Assembly (NCBI GenBank): GCA_900540595.1
Contig: UQGL01000033.1
Coordinates: forward strand, 1-23,483
DNA: 23,483 bases
Reading direction: 5' to 3'
Source: an uncultured Oscillospiraceae bacterium
Lineage (GTDB): Bacteria; Bacillota; Clostridia; Oscillospirales; Ruminococcaceae
Below, piece by piece: positions 1-6,825 of the stretch. The position numbers and the translations under genes were made by a program. The notes below the pieces were generated by a model. The model had not been told where the DNA came from. It saw only the letters and a list, made by a program, of their open reading frames with translations, and did not search any database. Within the stretch, counting starts at the first letter, position 1, and each line of letters opens with the position of its first letter.

Positions 1-161
1 TGATTGATTTCTATGTTCTTCCGCATTATCTTACAGCACCATTTAAGAAAGTTACCGAGAAAATAATGACTGAGTTTTCGGATTTGAATCTATGCCCAAT
101 TAACAACCGTCAGGGAATTGTAATTGATGGTGAAGATTCAAAGGTTATTTGCAAAGACTAA
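1..161 (+). CDS. Peptidase E-like / class I glutamine amidotransferase-like protein, C-terminal fragment (5' end outside window)
   Basis: The third forward frame is open from base 3 to a TAA at 159-161 and gives 52 residues, beginning IDFYVLPHY and ending SKVICKD. The IDFYVLPHY stretch followed by a 'PINNRQGIVIDG' strand resembles the C-terminus of peptidase family S51 (peptidase E / type 1 glutamine amidotransferase-like) proteins, which hydrolyse small Asp-containing peptides or are uncharacterised. The catalytic Ser/His region would lie upstream of the window, so activity cannot be judged. Base composition is strikingly AT-rich compared with everything to its right, and it is the only supported plus-strand gene. 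It is convergent with deoC and followed by a terminator hairpin at 200-219. Family assignment is from recall of a short segment; that it is a real coding end is more certain. Confidence 0.6.
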   Translation, partial: IDFYVLPHYLTAPFKKVTEKIMTEFSDLNLCPINNRQGIVIDGEDSKVICKD

Positions 162-197
162 TTTGAAAATTCGCGTTTGTGGAGCGAAGCAGAACAA

Positions 198-220
198 TGA
201 AAGCCCCAGTGGGGCTTTTA
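198..220 (+). terminator. Rho-independent terminator after the left-edge gene
   Basis: AAAGCCCC (200-207), loop AGT, GGGGCTTT (211-218), followed by TA. This is an 8-bp perfect stem about 40 bases after the TAA of the plus-strand fragment. Its U tract is short, so it is a moderate terminator. Confidence 0.65.
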
Positions 221-280
221 AGCGACAGAACGGTCTTGCGTAGCAAGATGGAGGGGCTTTGCCCCGACAAGTTCCAGTTT

Positions 281-327
281 GTAGGGGCATAGGCAGCCTC
301 CACGGGAGGGATGAATTCCTCCCCTAC
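281..327. repeat. GTAGGGG-family dispersed palindrome, copy A
   Basis: Begins GTAGGGG and ends CCCCTAC. The right half forms a hairpin GGGAGG...CCTCCC around a GATGAATT centre; the left half is degenerate. It shares its end motifs with the copies at 364, 1933, 4019, 13197 and 21773. Confidence 0.65.
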
Positions 328-363
328 AGATGGAAAATCAAACTGCAATAGCGGGAATGTTGC

Positions 364-387
364 GGGCCGGGCATGCCCGGCCCCTAC
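364..387. repeat. GTAGGGG-family palindrome, copy B (half unit)
   Basis: GGGCCGGGCATGCCCGGCCC is a perfect 20-base palindrome followed by the family's CTAC end. The identical palindrome recurs at about 13259-13279. Confidence 0.7.
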
Positions 388-396
388 GGGTGCGTA

Positions 397-436
397 AGAT
401 AAAAGGCGCTGCTATCACGCACGATAGCAGCGCCTT
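397..436 (-). terminator. Rho-independent terminator of the gtrA-like/deoC unit
   Basis: AAGGCGCTGCTATC (403-416) pairs perfectly over 14 bases with GATAGCAGCGCCTT (423-436) across a 6-base loop. Read on the minus strand the stem runs into TTTTATC. It lies about 60 bases after the deoC stop codon. Confidence 0.85.
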
Positions 437-455
437 CTTGGTTTGTTTATTTAGA

Positions 456-479
456 GTTCCTTCTTTGCAAAGAAGGAAC
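456..479. repeat. Perfect 24-base palindrome downstream of deoC
   Basis: The 12-base half-site GTTCCTTCTTTG is followed directly by its exact reverse complement. It sits between the deoC stop (493) and the deoC terminator, so it would be transcribed in the deoC 3' UTR. It could be an RNA hairpin, a protein-binding site or a mobile-repeat remnant; the sequence alone does not decide. Confidence 0.6.
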
Positions 480-492
480 AACGCGCGCGCCC

Positions 493-1167
493 TTAGTACC
501 CGCTGCCGGCCTCGCCGGAGGTGAGCAGCTTGACTGCGCGGGAGGTGCCCAGACGGTCAGCGCCAAGGTCGAGGAATTTTTCGATATCCTCCACGGTGGA
601 GATACCGCCGGCAGCCTTGATCTTGCAGCGCCCCCGGACATGCTCGGCAAACAGCGCAATGTCATGGAAGGTCGCACCGCCGGTCGAGAAGCCGGTGGAG
701 GTCTTGATGAAGTCGGCACCGGCCTCGGGCACAATGTCGCACATCTTGATCTTCTCCTCCTCGGTCAGCAGGCAGGTCTCGATGATGACCTTGAGGATCT
801 TATCGCCCACGGCAGCCTTGACGGCGGCGATGTCATTGCGGACATCGTCGTACTGCTTGTTCTTCAGCCAGCCGATGTTGATGACCATATCGACCTCGGA
901 CGCGCCGTTCTCAACGGCGGTTTTGGCCTCAAAGGCCTTGCTGGCGGTGTCCATAGCGCCAAGGGGGAAACCGACCACGCAGCAGACCGGTATGCGGCCC
1001 GCCATATACTCGACTGCCTGCTTGACATAGCAGGTGTTGATGCAGACGGAGGCGCAGTGGTTGGCAACGGCCTCGTCACACAGGGTCTGGATCTGGGGCC
1101 AGGTGGCCTCGGGCTTGAGCAGGGTGTGGTCTACCTTGCTCAGCATTTCTTCTTTCGTGTATTTCAC
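493..1167 (-). CDS. deoC: Deoxyribose-phosphate aldolase
   Basis: A class I aldolase that cleaves 2-deoxyribose-5-phosphate to glyceraldehyde-3-phosphate and acetaldehyde in cytosolic deoxynucleoside catabolism. The 224-residue length is typical. Visible marks are the N-terminal KVDHTLLKPEAT motif, EVDMVINIGWL with Asp94, the Schiff-base lysine in DFIKTSTGF (Lys155) and the second active-site lysine in IKAAGGI (Lys184). The start is GTG (1167-1165), overlapping the TGA of the upstream small gene as GTGA; AAAGGGGA lies about 11 bases upstream. It appears to be the last gene of a unit with a GtrA-like protein and a small membrane protein, and is followed by a strong terminator. No other deo genes are visible, so its link to nucleoside salvage here rests on the family alone. 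Confidence 0.95.
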   Translation of the reverse strand: MKYTKEEMLSKVDHTLLKPEATWPQIQTLCDEAVANHCASVCINTCYVKQAVEYMAGRIPVCCVVGFPLGAMDTASKAFEAKTAVENGASEVDMVINIGWLKNKQYDDVRNDIAAVKAAVGDKILKVIIETCLLTEEEKIKMCDIVPEAGADFIKTSTGFSTGGATFHDIALFAEHVRGRCKIKAAGGISTVEDIEKFLDLGADRLGTSRAVKLLTSGEAGSGY

Positions 1168-1430
1168 CGGAAATTTTCCCCTTTCTCACAATGCTTGCAC
1201 AGGCGCGCCTGATGCAGGCCCAGCGCCGCAAATACGATGGAGGTGATGCTGACCGTGGCACCGATGATGCCGAGGATCAGACCTACCAGACGGAATGCAT
1301 GACCGCGAACTTTCTGTTTCATGGGGGATGCCTCCTTTTTGGGACGAAGTTTTTTGTGTAGCAGCCGGCTGGCGCTGTGCGTCAGCAGCGGATGCCTGAG
1401 AGCGAATTTTGCTACCTTAAAAACAAGCAT
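1164..1430 (-). CDS. Small single-pass membrane protein of unknown function, two possible starts
   Basis: I do not recognise this 88-residue protein. The N-terminal third is basic (LLHKKLRPKKEA). A hydrophobic helix from about residues 46-71 (FRLVGLILGIIGATVSITS...) would span the membrane, and the tail holds CKHC. Two in-frame starts are both well supported: ATG at 1430, preceded by AAAGGAGCCGACC, and ATG at 1322 (Met37), preceded by AAAAAGGAGGCATCCCCC. The shorter form would have 52 residues. Its TGA overlaps the GTG start of deoC, so the two are translationally coupled. No catalytic motif is visible. The CKHC pair could bind a metal only if dimerised; that is speculation. Confidence 0.6.
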   Translation of the reverse strand: MLVFKVAKFALRHPLLTHSASRLLHKKLRPKKEASPMKQKVRGHAFRLVGLILGIIGATVSITSIVFAALGLHQARLCKHCEKGENFR

Positions 1431-1454
1431 GGTCGGCTCCTTTCGGAATATGCG

Positions 1455-1904
1455 TCACTTCTTTTTAAAGATAAACAATTTGCTGAAAACATAATTGGAG
1501 AGGATCACAACGACCTGACTGAACAGCTTTACGCCCATGGCCCACAGCTTGGGATCGGCTGCCGCAAAGCGGACTGCCGGCCCCAGCACGCTGACGCCCA
1601 GCCAGATGATGAGCTGATCCATGACCATGGTGGCGATGCGGCAGGAGACGAACTGGCCGAACTCCGCAAGGGCCGCCTTGCCCTTGTTGGTGCTTTTGAA
1701 CACGAAAGTCCGGTTTGTCCAATAAGCAAAGAGGATACAGAGGATATTGTCCAGCACATTGCCGAGGCCGGTCGCAAAATCGGTGCCGAACGCCGCCTGA
1801 AAGACCGCGAACACCACCAGATTCAAAAGCGTTGCCACGCCGCCGAAGAAGAGGTAGGCCAGACCCTCGTAATATTTTTTGATGAAGTCTTTGAGTTTTT
1901 GCAT
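1455..1904 (-). CDS. GtrA-family membrane protein (polyprenyl-linked sugar flippase-like)
   Basis: A 149-residue protein with four predicted membrane helices (about 15-37, 45-65, 82-105 and 118-142). It has GtrA-type features: the GGVATLLN motif in helix 1, YWTNRTFVFKS after helix 2 and a terminal NYVFSKLFIFKK. In known systems GtrA proteins are thought to flip undecaprenyl-phosphate-linked sugars across the membrane, serving a GtrB-type glycosyltransferase and a GT-C enzyme; candidates for both lie at 8529-9440 and 6822-8510. The start ATG is preceded by AGGGAAAACCC, a weak site. It is separated from the glycan genes by the housekeeping block and a terminator, so a shared pathway is inferred. 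GtrA domains also act in teichoic acid and arabinogalactan glycosylation. Confidence 0.85.
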   Translation of the reverse strand: MQKLKDFIKKYYEGLAYLFFGGVATLLNLVVFAVFQAAFGTDFATGLGNVLDNILCILFAYWTNRTFVFKSTNKGKAALAEFGQFVSCRIATMVMDQLIIWLGVSVLGPAVRFAAADPKLWAMGVKLFSQVVVILSNYVFSKLFIFKKK

Positions 1905-1932
1905 GGGTTTTCCCTATCATAGCGGCAGCCTT

Positions 1933-1986
1933 GCAGGGGTCGATGTAAGCATCGACCCGCGGGCGGATGCAAGCATCCGCCCCTAC
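1933..1986. repeat. GTAGGGG-family palindrome, copy C (double hairpin)
   Basis: Two hairpins in tandem: GGGTCGATG-TAAG-CATCGACCC, then spacer GC, then GGGCGGATG-CAAG-CATCCGCCC and the CTAC end. The two stems differ from each other but each stays fully paired. It lies between the ispH-S1 terminator and the GtrA gene. Confidence 0.75.
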
Positions 1987-2008
1987 AGAGCTACACGCCG
2001 TTTTTCAA

Positions 2009-2047
2009 GCAAAAAGGGGCCTGCCTGTTAGAACAGGCAGGCCCCTT
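2009..2047 (-). terminator. Rho-independent terminator of the ispH-S1 operon
   Basis: AAGGGGCCTGCCTGTT and AACAGGCAGGCCCCTT (2014-2047) form a near-perfect 15-16-bp stem with a tiny loop. On the minus strand it runs into a CTTTTTG tract, and it lies 22 bases after the ispH-S1 stop. Confidence 0.9.
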
Positions 2048-2069
2048 ACGGTTGCTCAGTGACTAAGGA

Positions 2070-3995
2070 TTATTCAGCGTCCTCGCCGTTCTCCTCGTCG
2101 AGGCAGGCCTTCATGGACAGGCTGATGCGCTTGCGGTCGAAGTCAACGGCAGTCAGCTTAACGCGGACCTCATCGCCAACCTTCAGAACATCGGAAACCT
2201 TGTTCACGCGCTCGTTGCTGATCTCGCTGATGTGGACCAGACCGTCAATGCCCGGCATGATGCGGACAAAGGCGCCGAACTTGGTGATGGAGACAACGGG
2301 AGCGGTAAACTCAGTGCCAACGGGAACCTCGTTCTCCAGCTTGACCCAAGGGTTGTCCTCTTCCTTCTTGTAGCCCAAGGAGACCTTCTGGTTCTCGGGA
2401 TCGTAGCTCTTAACATAGACCTCGATCTCATCGCCGACCTTAACGACCTCAGAGGGATGCTTGATGTTGTTCCAGCTCAGCTCGCTGATGTGGCACAGGC
2501 CATCGACACCGCCCACGTCAACGAAAGCGCCGTAAGAGGTCAGGCTCTTGACAACGCCCTTATACTGCTTGCCGACCTCAACATTGGCCCAGAACTCCTC
2601 GCGCTTGGCCTTGTTGGCCTCGGCAGTGACCTTGTTGATGGAGCCGACGATCTTGCGGCCAGCGCACTCGGTGATGACCAGCTGAACATGCTGGCCGACG
2701 AGCTTGGTGTAGTCCTCATCACGGCGCATGGTGGCCTGAGAACGAGGCACGAAGACGCGAACGCCCTTGACGTTGACAACAACGCCGCCCTTGTTGGCTT
2801 CCATGACGTCGCCTTCCATAACGGTGCCGTTCTCGGCAGCCTCGGAGACGTCCTTCATGCCCTTCTGGGCCTCAAAACGGACGCGGGACAGGGTGTCAAC
2901 ACCCTCCTGATCGTTGGTCTTGACAACCACCAGATCCAGATCGTCGCCCTCTTTAACAAGGTCTTCCATCTGGGCGTTGGGATCATGGCTCATCTCGCGC
3001 AGGGGCACAATGCCGGTGTGCTTGGAACCATCGATGCCGACGGTGCACTCCGTCGGGGAAACGCTGATGACCTTGGCTTTTACAATCTTGCCTGCGTACA
3101 GGGGCTTTGCCTCGGATGCGTTGAGCATCTCCTCAAAGCTCATGTCGTCACGGATCTCTTCACTCATACTGTTAAGTACCTCCTCAATTATAGACGAAGG
3201 CGTTGAAGCCCCGGCCGTCACGCCCACACGCGCAGCACCGGCGAGCCATGCGGGGTCGAGTTCATTAGCAGTCTCGACATTGATGGCCGCGGTATGCCGC
3301 GCGGCGACCTGTAACAGCTTTTGGGTATTGGAAGAATGATGACCACCAATGACGACCATCCGGTCGCATTTTTGGCTGAGGTCTTCCGCTTCCTGTTGCC
3401 TCGCCCACGTTGCATTACATATTGTATCAAAAATTTTGGCTTTTGTACACTCTTTTTTTAAAAAAACCTTGCAGTTTTCCCAACTTTCCACGCGAAATGT
3501 CGTTTGGGCAACCACATAAATGGATTCTTGTTGCAAAAGCGCAGGGAGCAAATTTTGCAGCTCCTCCAAATTGGCGAAAACCCGCACAGAGCCTTTTGTA
3601 TGGCCGACAATCCCCTGCACTTCTGGGTGGTCAGCATCCCCGGCAACCAGCAAAAGCGCACCGATTTTGTCCGCTTCCATTGCAATTTTATGGATTTTTG
3701 CTACAAACGGGCAGGTGGCATCATGATACGCCAGGCTGCGTGTGTTTATTTTATCATAGACCGTTCTGGGTACGCCGTGACTGCGGATGACGACCTCATA
3801 CCCGTCAGGTACGGCGTCAATATCCGGGCAGGTCACCGCCCCTTTAGCCTCAAGGTCGGCCACGACCTGAGCATTGTGGATCAGCGGGCCGAGGGTCGCA
3901 ACTTTGCGTCCCTCCGCCAATAAATCGTATGTCAGCTTGACGGCGCGGTCCACGCCGAAGCAGAACCCGGCCGTTTTGGCACGAATGATCTCCAT
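2070..3995 (-). CDS. ispH: IspH (HMB-PP reductase) fused to four S1 RNA-binding domains
   Basis: The N-terminal half (residues 1-276) is IspH, the [4Fe-4S] enzyme making IPP and DMAPP in the last step of the MEP isoprenoid pathway. The cluster cysteines are Cys12 (GFCFGV), Cys95 (DATCPFV) and Cys193 (ICNAT), with substrate-binding His40, His73 and His123. The C-terminal half has four S1 (OB-fold) repeats at about 301-370, 388-455, 472-545 and 558-630, the last two most canonical ([37 protein letters not shown]). Such fusions are established in Clostridia. I choose ATG 3995 (AAAAAAGGAGCCAAGCT upstream) over an in-frame start 11 codons earlier because residue 12 then matches the conserved cysteine position. 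An internal GAGGAGGTA site precedes Met277 exactly at the domain junction. Part of the IspH half (about 3420-3480) is AT-rich. It ends an operon with cmk and plsC. Confidence 0.95.
   Translation of the reverse strand: MEIIRAKTAGFCFGVDRAVKLTYDLLAEGRKVATLGPLIHNAQVVADLEAKGAVTCPDIDAVPDGYEVVIRSHGVPRTVYDKINTRSLAYHDATCPFVAKIHKIAMEADKIGALLLVAGDADHPEVQGIVGHTKGSVRVFANLEELQNLLPALLQQESIYVVAQTTFRVESWENCKVFLKKECTKAKIFDTICNATWARQQEAEDLSQKCDRMVVIGGHHSSNTQKLLQVAARHTAAINVETANELDPAWLAGAARVGVTAGASTPSSIIEEVLNSMSEEIRDDMSFEEMLNASEAKPLYAGKIVKAKVISVSPTECTVGIDGSKHTGIVPLREMSHDPNAQMEDLVKEGDDLDLVVVKTNDQEGVDTLSRVRFEAQKGMKDVSEAAENGTVMEGDVMEANKGGVVVNVKGVRVFVPRSQATMRRDEDYTKLVGQHVQLVITECAGRKIVGSINKVTAEANKAKREEFWANVEVGKQYKGVVKSLTSYGAFVDVGGVDGLCHISELSWNNIKHPSEVVKVGDEIEVYVKSYDPENQKVSLGYKKEEDNPWVKLENEVPVGTEFTAPVVSITKFGAFVRIMPGIDGLVHISEISNERVNKVSDVLKVGDEVRVKLTAVDFDRKRISLSMKACLDEENGEDAE
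3164..3190 (-). promoter_or_regulatory. Internal ribosome binding site at the IspH/S1 junction
   Basis: On the minus strand the sequence reads TATAATTGAGGAGGTACTTA and, six bases on, reaches ATG (3167-3165), all inside the ispH-S1 frame. The GAGGAGGTA is a better Shine-Dalgarno than many genuine starts here, although its 11-base spacing is slightly long. Initiation there would yield a 365-residue S1-only protein. The TATAAT overlaps it but has no visible -35 partner. Confidence 0.45.
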
Positions 3996-4018
3996 AGCTT
4001 GGCTCCTTTTTTGATGTC

Positions 4019-4044
4019 GGGGCGTCAAGGACGCCGCCCCCTAC
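4019..4044. repeat. GTAGGGG-family palindrome, copy D (half unit)
   Basis: GGGGCGTC-AAG-GACGCC followed by GCCCCCTAC, a single hairpin with the family's CCCCTAC end. It sits within the operon, between the plsC stop (4048) and the ispH start (3995). Confidence 0.6.
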
Positions 4045-4047
4045 AGC

Positions 4048-4734
4048 TTACGGCTGCTCACTTTTTTCAGGCAGCGGCTCCGGTGCAGCCTCCACGGCGG
4101 GCGCGGCAAACGTATTGTCGGCCAACAGCTGCTCAAGCTCATCGCGCAGGCGGTTCTTCATGCGGCGCAGCTCGGCCATCTTGTGGCTCTGGTCCTTGAT
4201 CTGCAGTTCCTCGGCCGGGATGGGGGTGCCGAACACGATGCGGATTTTGCAGAAAAGGTGCATCCTGCCATCCTTGCTGCCGTAGATGATGCGCACAGGC
4301 AGCATGTCCGCGCCGGCTGCGGCGGCAATGACAAAAGCGCCGCTCTTGATCATGCCGAGCTTGCCGGTCTTGGTGCGGGTCCCCTCAGGGAAGATCATGA
4401 TGCCCGTACCGTTTTTGCACTCGTTGGTCAGCTGCTCCACCGTGGTGGTGTCACCGCGGCCGCGCTCGATGGCAACCGCGCCCATGCAGCGCAGGAACCA
4501 GCCTGCCAGCGGATTTTTAAACAGCTCCTCCTTGGCCAGAATACGCAGTCGTTTCCAGTCAAACACCGTAATAGCGATAAAAACGGGGTCCAGATTGGCG
4601 ATGTGGTTGGGTGCGATGACATAGGCGCGCCCATCGCGGACGGTCTTCAGATTCTCGCGGCCGATGACCTCAAACCGCCAGAGGATATGTGCCAGCACCC
4701 AGACGATGGGCAGCAGAATCCAATACAAAAGCAT
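4048..4734 (-). CDS. plsC: 1-acyl-sn-glycerol-3-phosphate acyltransferase (PlsC)
   Basis: A membrane-associated acyltransferase that adds the second acyl chain to lysophosphatidic acid, giving phosphatidic acid for phospholipid synthesis. The 228 residues show an N-terminal hydrophobic helix (about 2-19), the HX4D catalytic motif in NHIANLD (His44, Asp49) and the glycerol-phosphate-binding FPEGTRTK (about 115-122). A C-terminal Pro/Glu/Ala-rich tail follows, which is dispensable in the family. The start ATG has GAGGGGGCTTCTT upstream. It begins 11 bases after the cmk stop and ends 52 bases before ispH, a cmk-plsC-ispH order common in Clostridia. Acyl-donor preference cannot be read from the sequence. 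Confidence 0.92.
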   Translation of the reverse strand: MLLYWILLPIVWVLAHILWRFEVIGRENLKTVRDGRAYVIAPNHIANLDPVFIAITVFDWKRLRILAKEELFKNPLAGWFLRCMGAVAIERGRGDTTTVEQLTNECKNGTGIMIFPEGTRTKTGKLGMIKSGAFVIAAAAGADMLPVRIIYGSKDGRMHLFCKIRIVFGTPIPAEELQIKDQSHKMAELRRMKNRLRDELEQLLADNTFAAPAVEAAPEPLPEKSEQP

Positions 4735-4745
4735 AAGAAGCCCCC

Positions 4746-5408
4746 TCAGATATGCGCAAGAATCGTGCGCTTCAGCACGTCAAAGCTCTCCTGCAGGCCG
4801 ATGTCGCTGGTGTCCACCAAAATGGCATCCTCCGCCTGCTTCAGGGGTGCAACGGCGCGGTGGCTGTCCTGATAGTCGCGCTGCTGTATGTCCGCGAGGA
4901 CGGTGGCGAAGTCGGCGGGCTGCCCCTTTTCGGCCAGCTCTTTGGCGCGGCGGGTGGCGCGTGCCTCAGCGCTGGCGGTCAGGAAGATCTTGACCGTGGC
5001 GTTGGGCAGCACCACGGTGCCGATGTCGCGGCCGTCCATCAGGATATTCTGGCTTTCGGCAAGTCCGCGCTGGGTGTCCAGCAGGAAGGTGCGGACGGCC
5101 GGGTGCGCTGCCACAGCGGAGGCCGCCATGCCGATATTTTCCGCACGGATCGCCGTGCTGACATCCTCACCGTTCAGGTAGACATGCTGCGTGCCGTCCA
5201 GCAGGCGGATGTCAAGCCTGATGCCGGGCAGCAGTGCCGCCACAGCGTCTGCATCGTGGGGGTCCGCCCCTGCGCGCACTGCGTACAGCCCGATGGAGCG
5301 GTACATGGCGCCGGTGTCCACATAGACATAACCGAGGTCTTTCGCCAGCGCCTTGGCCAGACTGGATTTACCGGCCCCGGACGGGCCGTCGATTGCGATA
5401 GAAACCAT
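4746..5408 (-). CDS. cmk: (d)CMP kinase
   Basis: Phosphorylates CMP and dCMP to the diphosphates with ATP, in the cytosol. The 220-residue protein has the P-loop IDGPSGAGKSS (6-16), YVDTGAMYR, DGRDIGTVVLPNA and the RATRRAKEL lid segment, and its length is normal. I start it at ATG 5408 (GAAGGAG nine bases upstream), not at the in-frame GTG six codons earlier, which has no ribosome site and would itself overlap this GAAGGAG. A good -10 box (TATAAT, 5433-5428) lies just upstream, so cmk may have its own promoter in addition to read-through from the flavoprotein gene. A 132-base inverted-repeat element (5448-5579) separates it from that gene. Confidence 0.95.
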   Translation of the reverse strand: MVSIAIDGPSGAGKSSLAKALAKDLGYVYVDTGAMYRSIGLYAVRAGADPHDADAVAALLPGIRLDIRLLDGTQHVYLNGEDVSTAIRAENIGMAASAVAAHPAVRTFLLDTQRGLAESQNILMDGRDIGTVVLPNATVKIFLTASAEARATRRAKELAEKGQPADFATVLADIQQRDYQDSHRAVAPLKQAEDAILVDTSDIGLQESFDVLKRTILAHI

Positions 5409-5427
5409 AAATATGCACTCCTTCACT

Positions 5428-5433
5428 ATTATA
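5428..5433 (-). promoter_or_regulatory. Candidate -10 box for cmk
   Basis: TATAAT on the minus strand, preceded by TTTTTG. Initiation about seven bases on would leave a roughly 13-base leader that still contains GAAGGAG. No good -35 is present at 16-18 bases; that position falls in or beside the GATAAWA heptamer arm of the adjacent repeat element. Confidence 0.4.
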
Positions 5434-5447
5434 CAAAAAGAGCTTTG

Positions 5448-5579
5448 AGATAATAGATAAAAGATAATAGATAATAAAAAATGTGGAGTTTTGCCCCACA
5501 GGGCAAAACAAAATTTTGAGCGCTGCGCAAGCGGCGCGATCCACTATATTTATTATCTTTTATCTATTATCTTTTATCT
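5448..5579. repeat. 132-base MITE-like element with heptamer-repeat inverted ends
   Basis: The 31-base ends (5448-5478 and 5549-5579) are inverted repeats matching at 28 of 31 positions. Each is built from four GATAAWA heptamers (GATAATA/GATAAAA). Between them are an outer GTGGA/TCCAC pair (5483-5487/5540-5544), a 9-bp hairpin GTTTTGCCC-CACA-GGGCAAAAC (5488-5509) and a hairpin GCGCTGC-GCAA-GCGGCGC (5520-5537). The whole could fold as one long stem with two side hairpins. It carries no ORF and lies between the flavoprotein gene and cmk. It is AT-rich at its ends in GC-rich surroundings. Confidence 0.75.
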
Positions 5580-5607
5580 GCGGCAGCCTTGGGGGGAAGG
5601 CTTGGGG

Positions 5608-6825
5608 TTACAGCGCCCTCACCGCCGCCTGCGCAGTTGACCAGGCAATCTGCAGGTTATAACCGCCGGTGCGGGCGTCCACATCAAGGACCTCACCGGC
5701 AAAGTACAGCCCCTCGCAGAGCTTGCTTGCCATCGTCTTGGGATCGACCTCGCGCACATCCACGCCGCCCGCCGTGATGACCGCGTGTTCCTTGTCCCCC
5801 AGTGCGTTCACCGGCACCTGCCAGTGCTTGCACAGCGCAACAAGCGCCATCTTCTGCTCGCGCGTGATCTGGGCGGCCTTGGTGGCGGGGTCAACGCCCC
5901 ACTTTTCCACGGCCACGGGGCGCATTGAGTTGGGCAAAAGCTTGGCCAGTGCGCCCTGTGCGCTGTGGCTGCCCTGCTCGGCAAAGTCGCGGGTCAGCCG
6001 GTCATAGAGCGTCTTTTCGTCAAGAGCCGGCTTTAAGTCAAACTCGCAGATATAGCGATGTTTCGTTATATCCTCGATGTAGGTGCTGGCCGACAGCACC
6101 AGCGGCCCCGACAGTCCAAAGTGGGTGAACAGCGCCTCGCCCTGCTCGGTAAACAATGGTTTGCCATCGCAGAGCAGCGTGAGCGTCACATTGCGCAGCG
6201 CCAGCCCCATCATGCGGCGGCAGGCCGGGTCGGGGCTGACAAGGCTGCACAGGCTGGGCTGGGGCGGCACAATGGTGTGCCCCGCCTGCCGCGCCAGTTT
6301 GTAGCCGCTGCCATCGCTGCCCGTGACCGGGTAGCTGATGCCGCCGGTGGCGATCAGCGTATGCGCTGCGCGGTATGTCTCCCCCCGGTCGGTGACGGCA
6401 CCCTTGCAGACGCCGTCCTCAATCAGCAGCTTTTTTGCGCTGCTGCGCACAAATTCAGCGTCCCGGGCATAGTCGCGCAGTGCCGCCAGCACATCGGCGG
6501 CGCGGTCCGACTGCGGAAAGACCCGCCGCCCGCGCTCGGTTTTAAGCGGCACGCCGAGAGTTTCAAACAGCTCCATCGCCGCAGACGGCGGGAATGCGTA
6601 AAGGCTGGAATAGAGGAACCGCCCGTTGCGCCGCACATAGGGTAAAAACTCCCGCACATCGCTGTCGCTTGTGAGGTTGCAGCGCCCCTTGCCGGTGATG
6701 AGCAGCTTCTGCCCCGGCCCCTTAGGGTTGTGTTCCAGCACGGTCACGGTAAGGCCGCGGGCACAGGCAGCGCCCGCCGCCATCAAGCCCGCAGCACCGC
6801 CGCCGATGACCAGTAGATCCGTCAT
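5608..6825 (-). CDS. HI0933/BaiN-family FAD-dependent oxidoreductase
   Basis: A 405-residue flavoprotein of the HI0933-like family (often annotated aminoacetone oxidase or BaiN). Marks are the dinucleotide-binding GGGAAGLMAAG at the N-terminus, the family signature around GQKLLITGKGRCNLTSD, a central TGGISYPVTGSDG and the C-terminal GLYFAGEVLDVDARTGGYNLQIAWSTA. The true substrate is unknown for most members; one clostridial homologue acts on bile acids, which cannot be assumed here. Start ATG 6825 has AAAGGAAACTGC upstream and overlaps the GT-C gene's TGA as ATGA. A much longer reading of this frame (to 7236) would run into the GT-C gene and is not credible. It commonly precedes cmk in Clostridia, so I read it as the first gene of the housekeeping block. 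Confidence 0.9.
   Translation of the reverse strand: MTDLLVIGGGAAGLMAAGAACARGLTVTVLEHNPKGPGQKLLITGKGRCNLTSDSDVREFLPYVRRNGRFLYSSLYAFPPSAAMELFETLGVPLKTERGRRVFPQSDRAADVLAALRDYARDAEFVRSSAKKLLIEDGVCKGAVTDRGETYRAAHTLIATGGISYPVTGSDGSGYKLARQAGHTIVPPQPSLCSLVSPDPACRRMMGLALRNVTLTLLCDGKPLFTEQGEALFTHFGLSGPLVLSASTYIEDITKHRYICEFDLKPALDEKTLYDRLTRDFAEQGSHSAQGALAKLLPNSMRPVAVEKWGVDPATKAAQITREQKMALVALCKHWQVPVNALGDKEHAVITAGGVDVREVDPKTMASKLCEGLYFAGEVLDVDARTGGYNLQIAWSTAQAAVRAL

Larger units (their letters stand above)
162..492. other. Gene-free convergent intergenic region rich in palindromes
   Basis: This 331-base stretch between the left-edge gene and deoC holds no convincing gene. It contains the terminator at 198-220, small hairpins (CTTGC-GTA-GCAAG around 234-246; GGGGC-TTT-GCCCC around 253-266), two GTAGGGG-family palindromes (281-327 and 364-387), the deoC terminator (397-436) and a perfect 24-base palindrome (456-479). 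Short open frames here, for example 330-524 on the plus strand, look like chance translations of repeat sequence. Confidence 0.7.
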
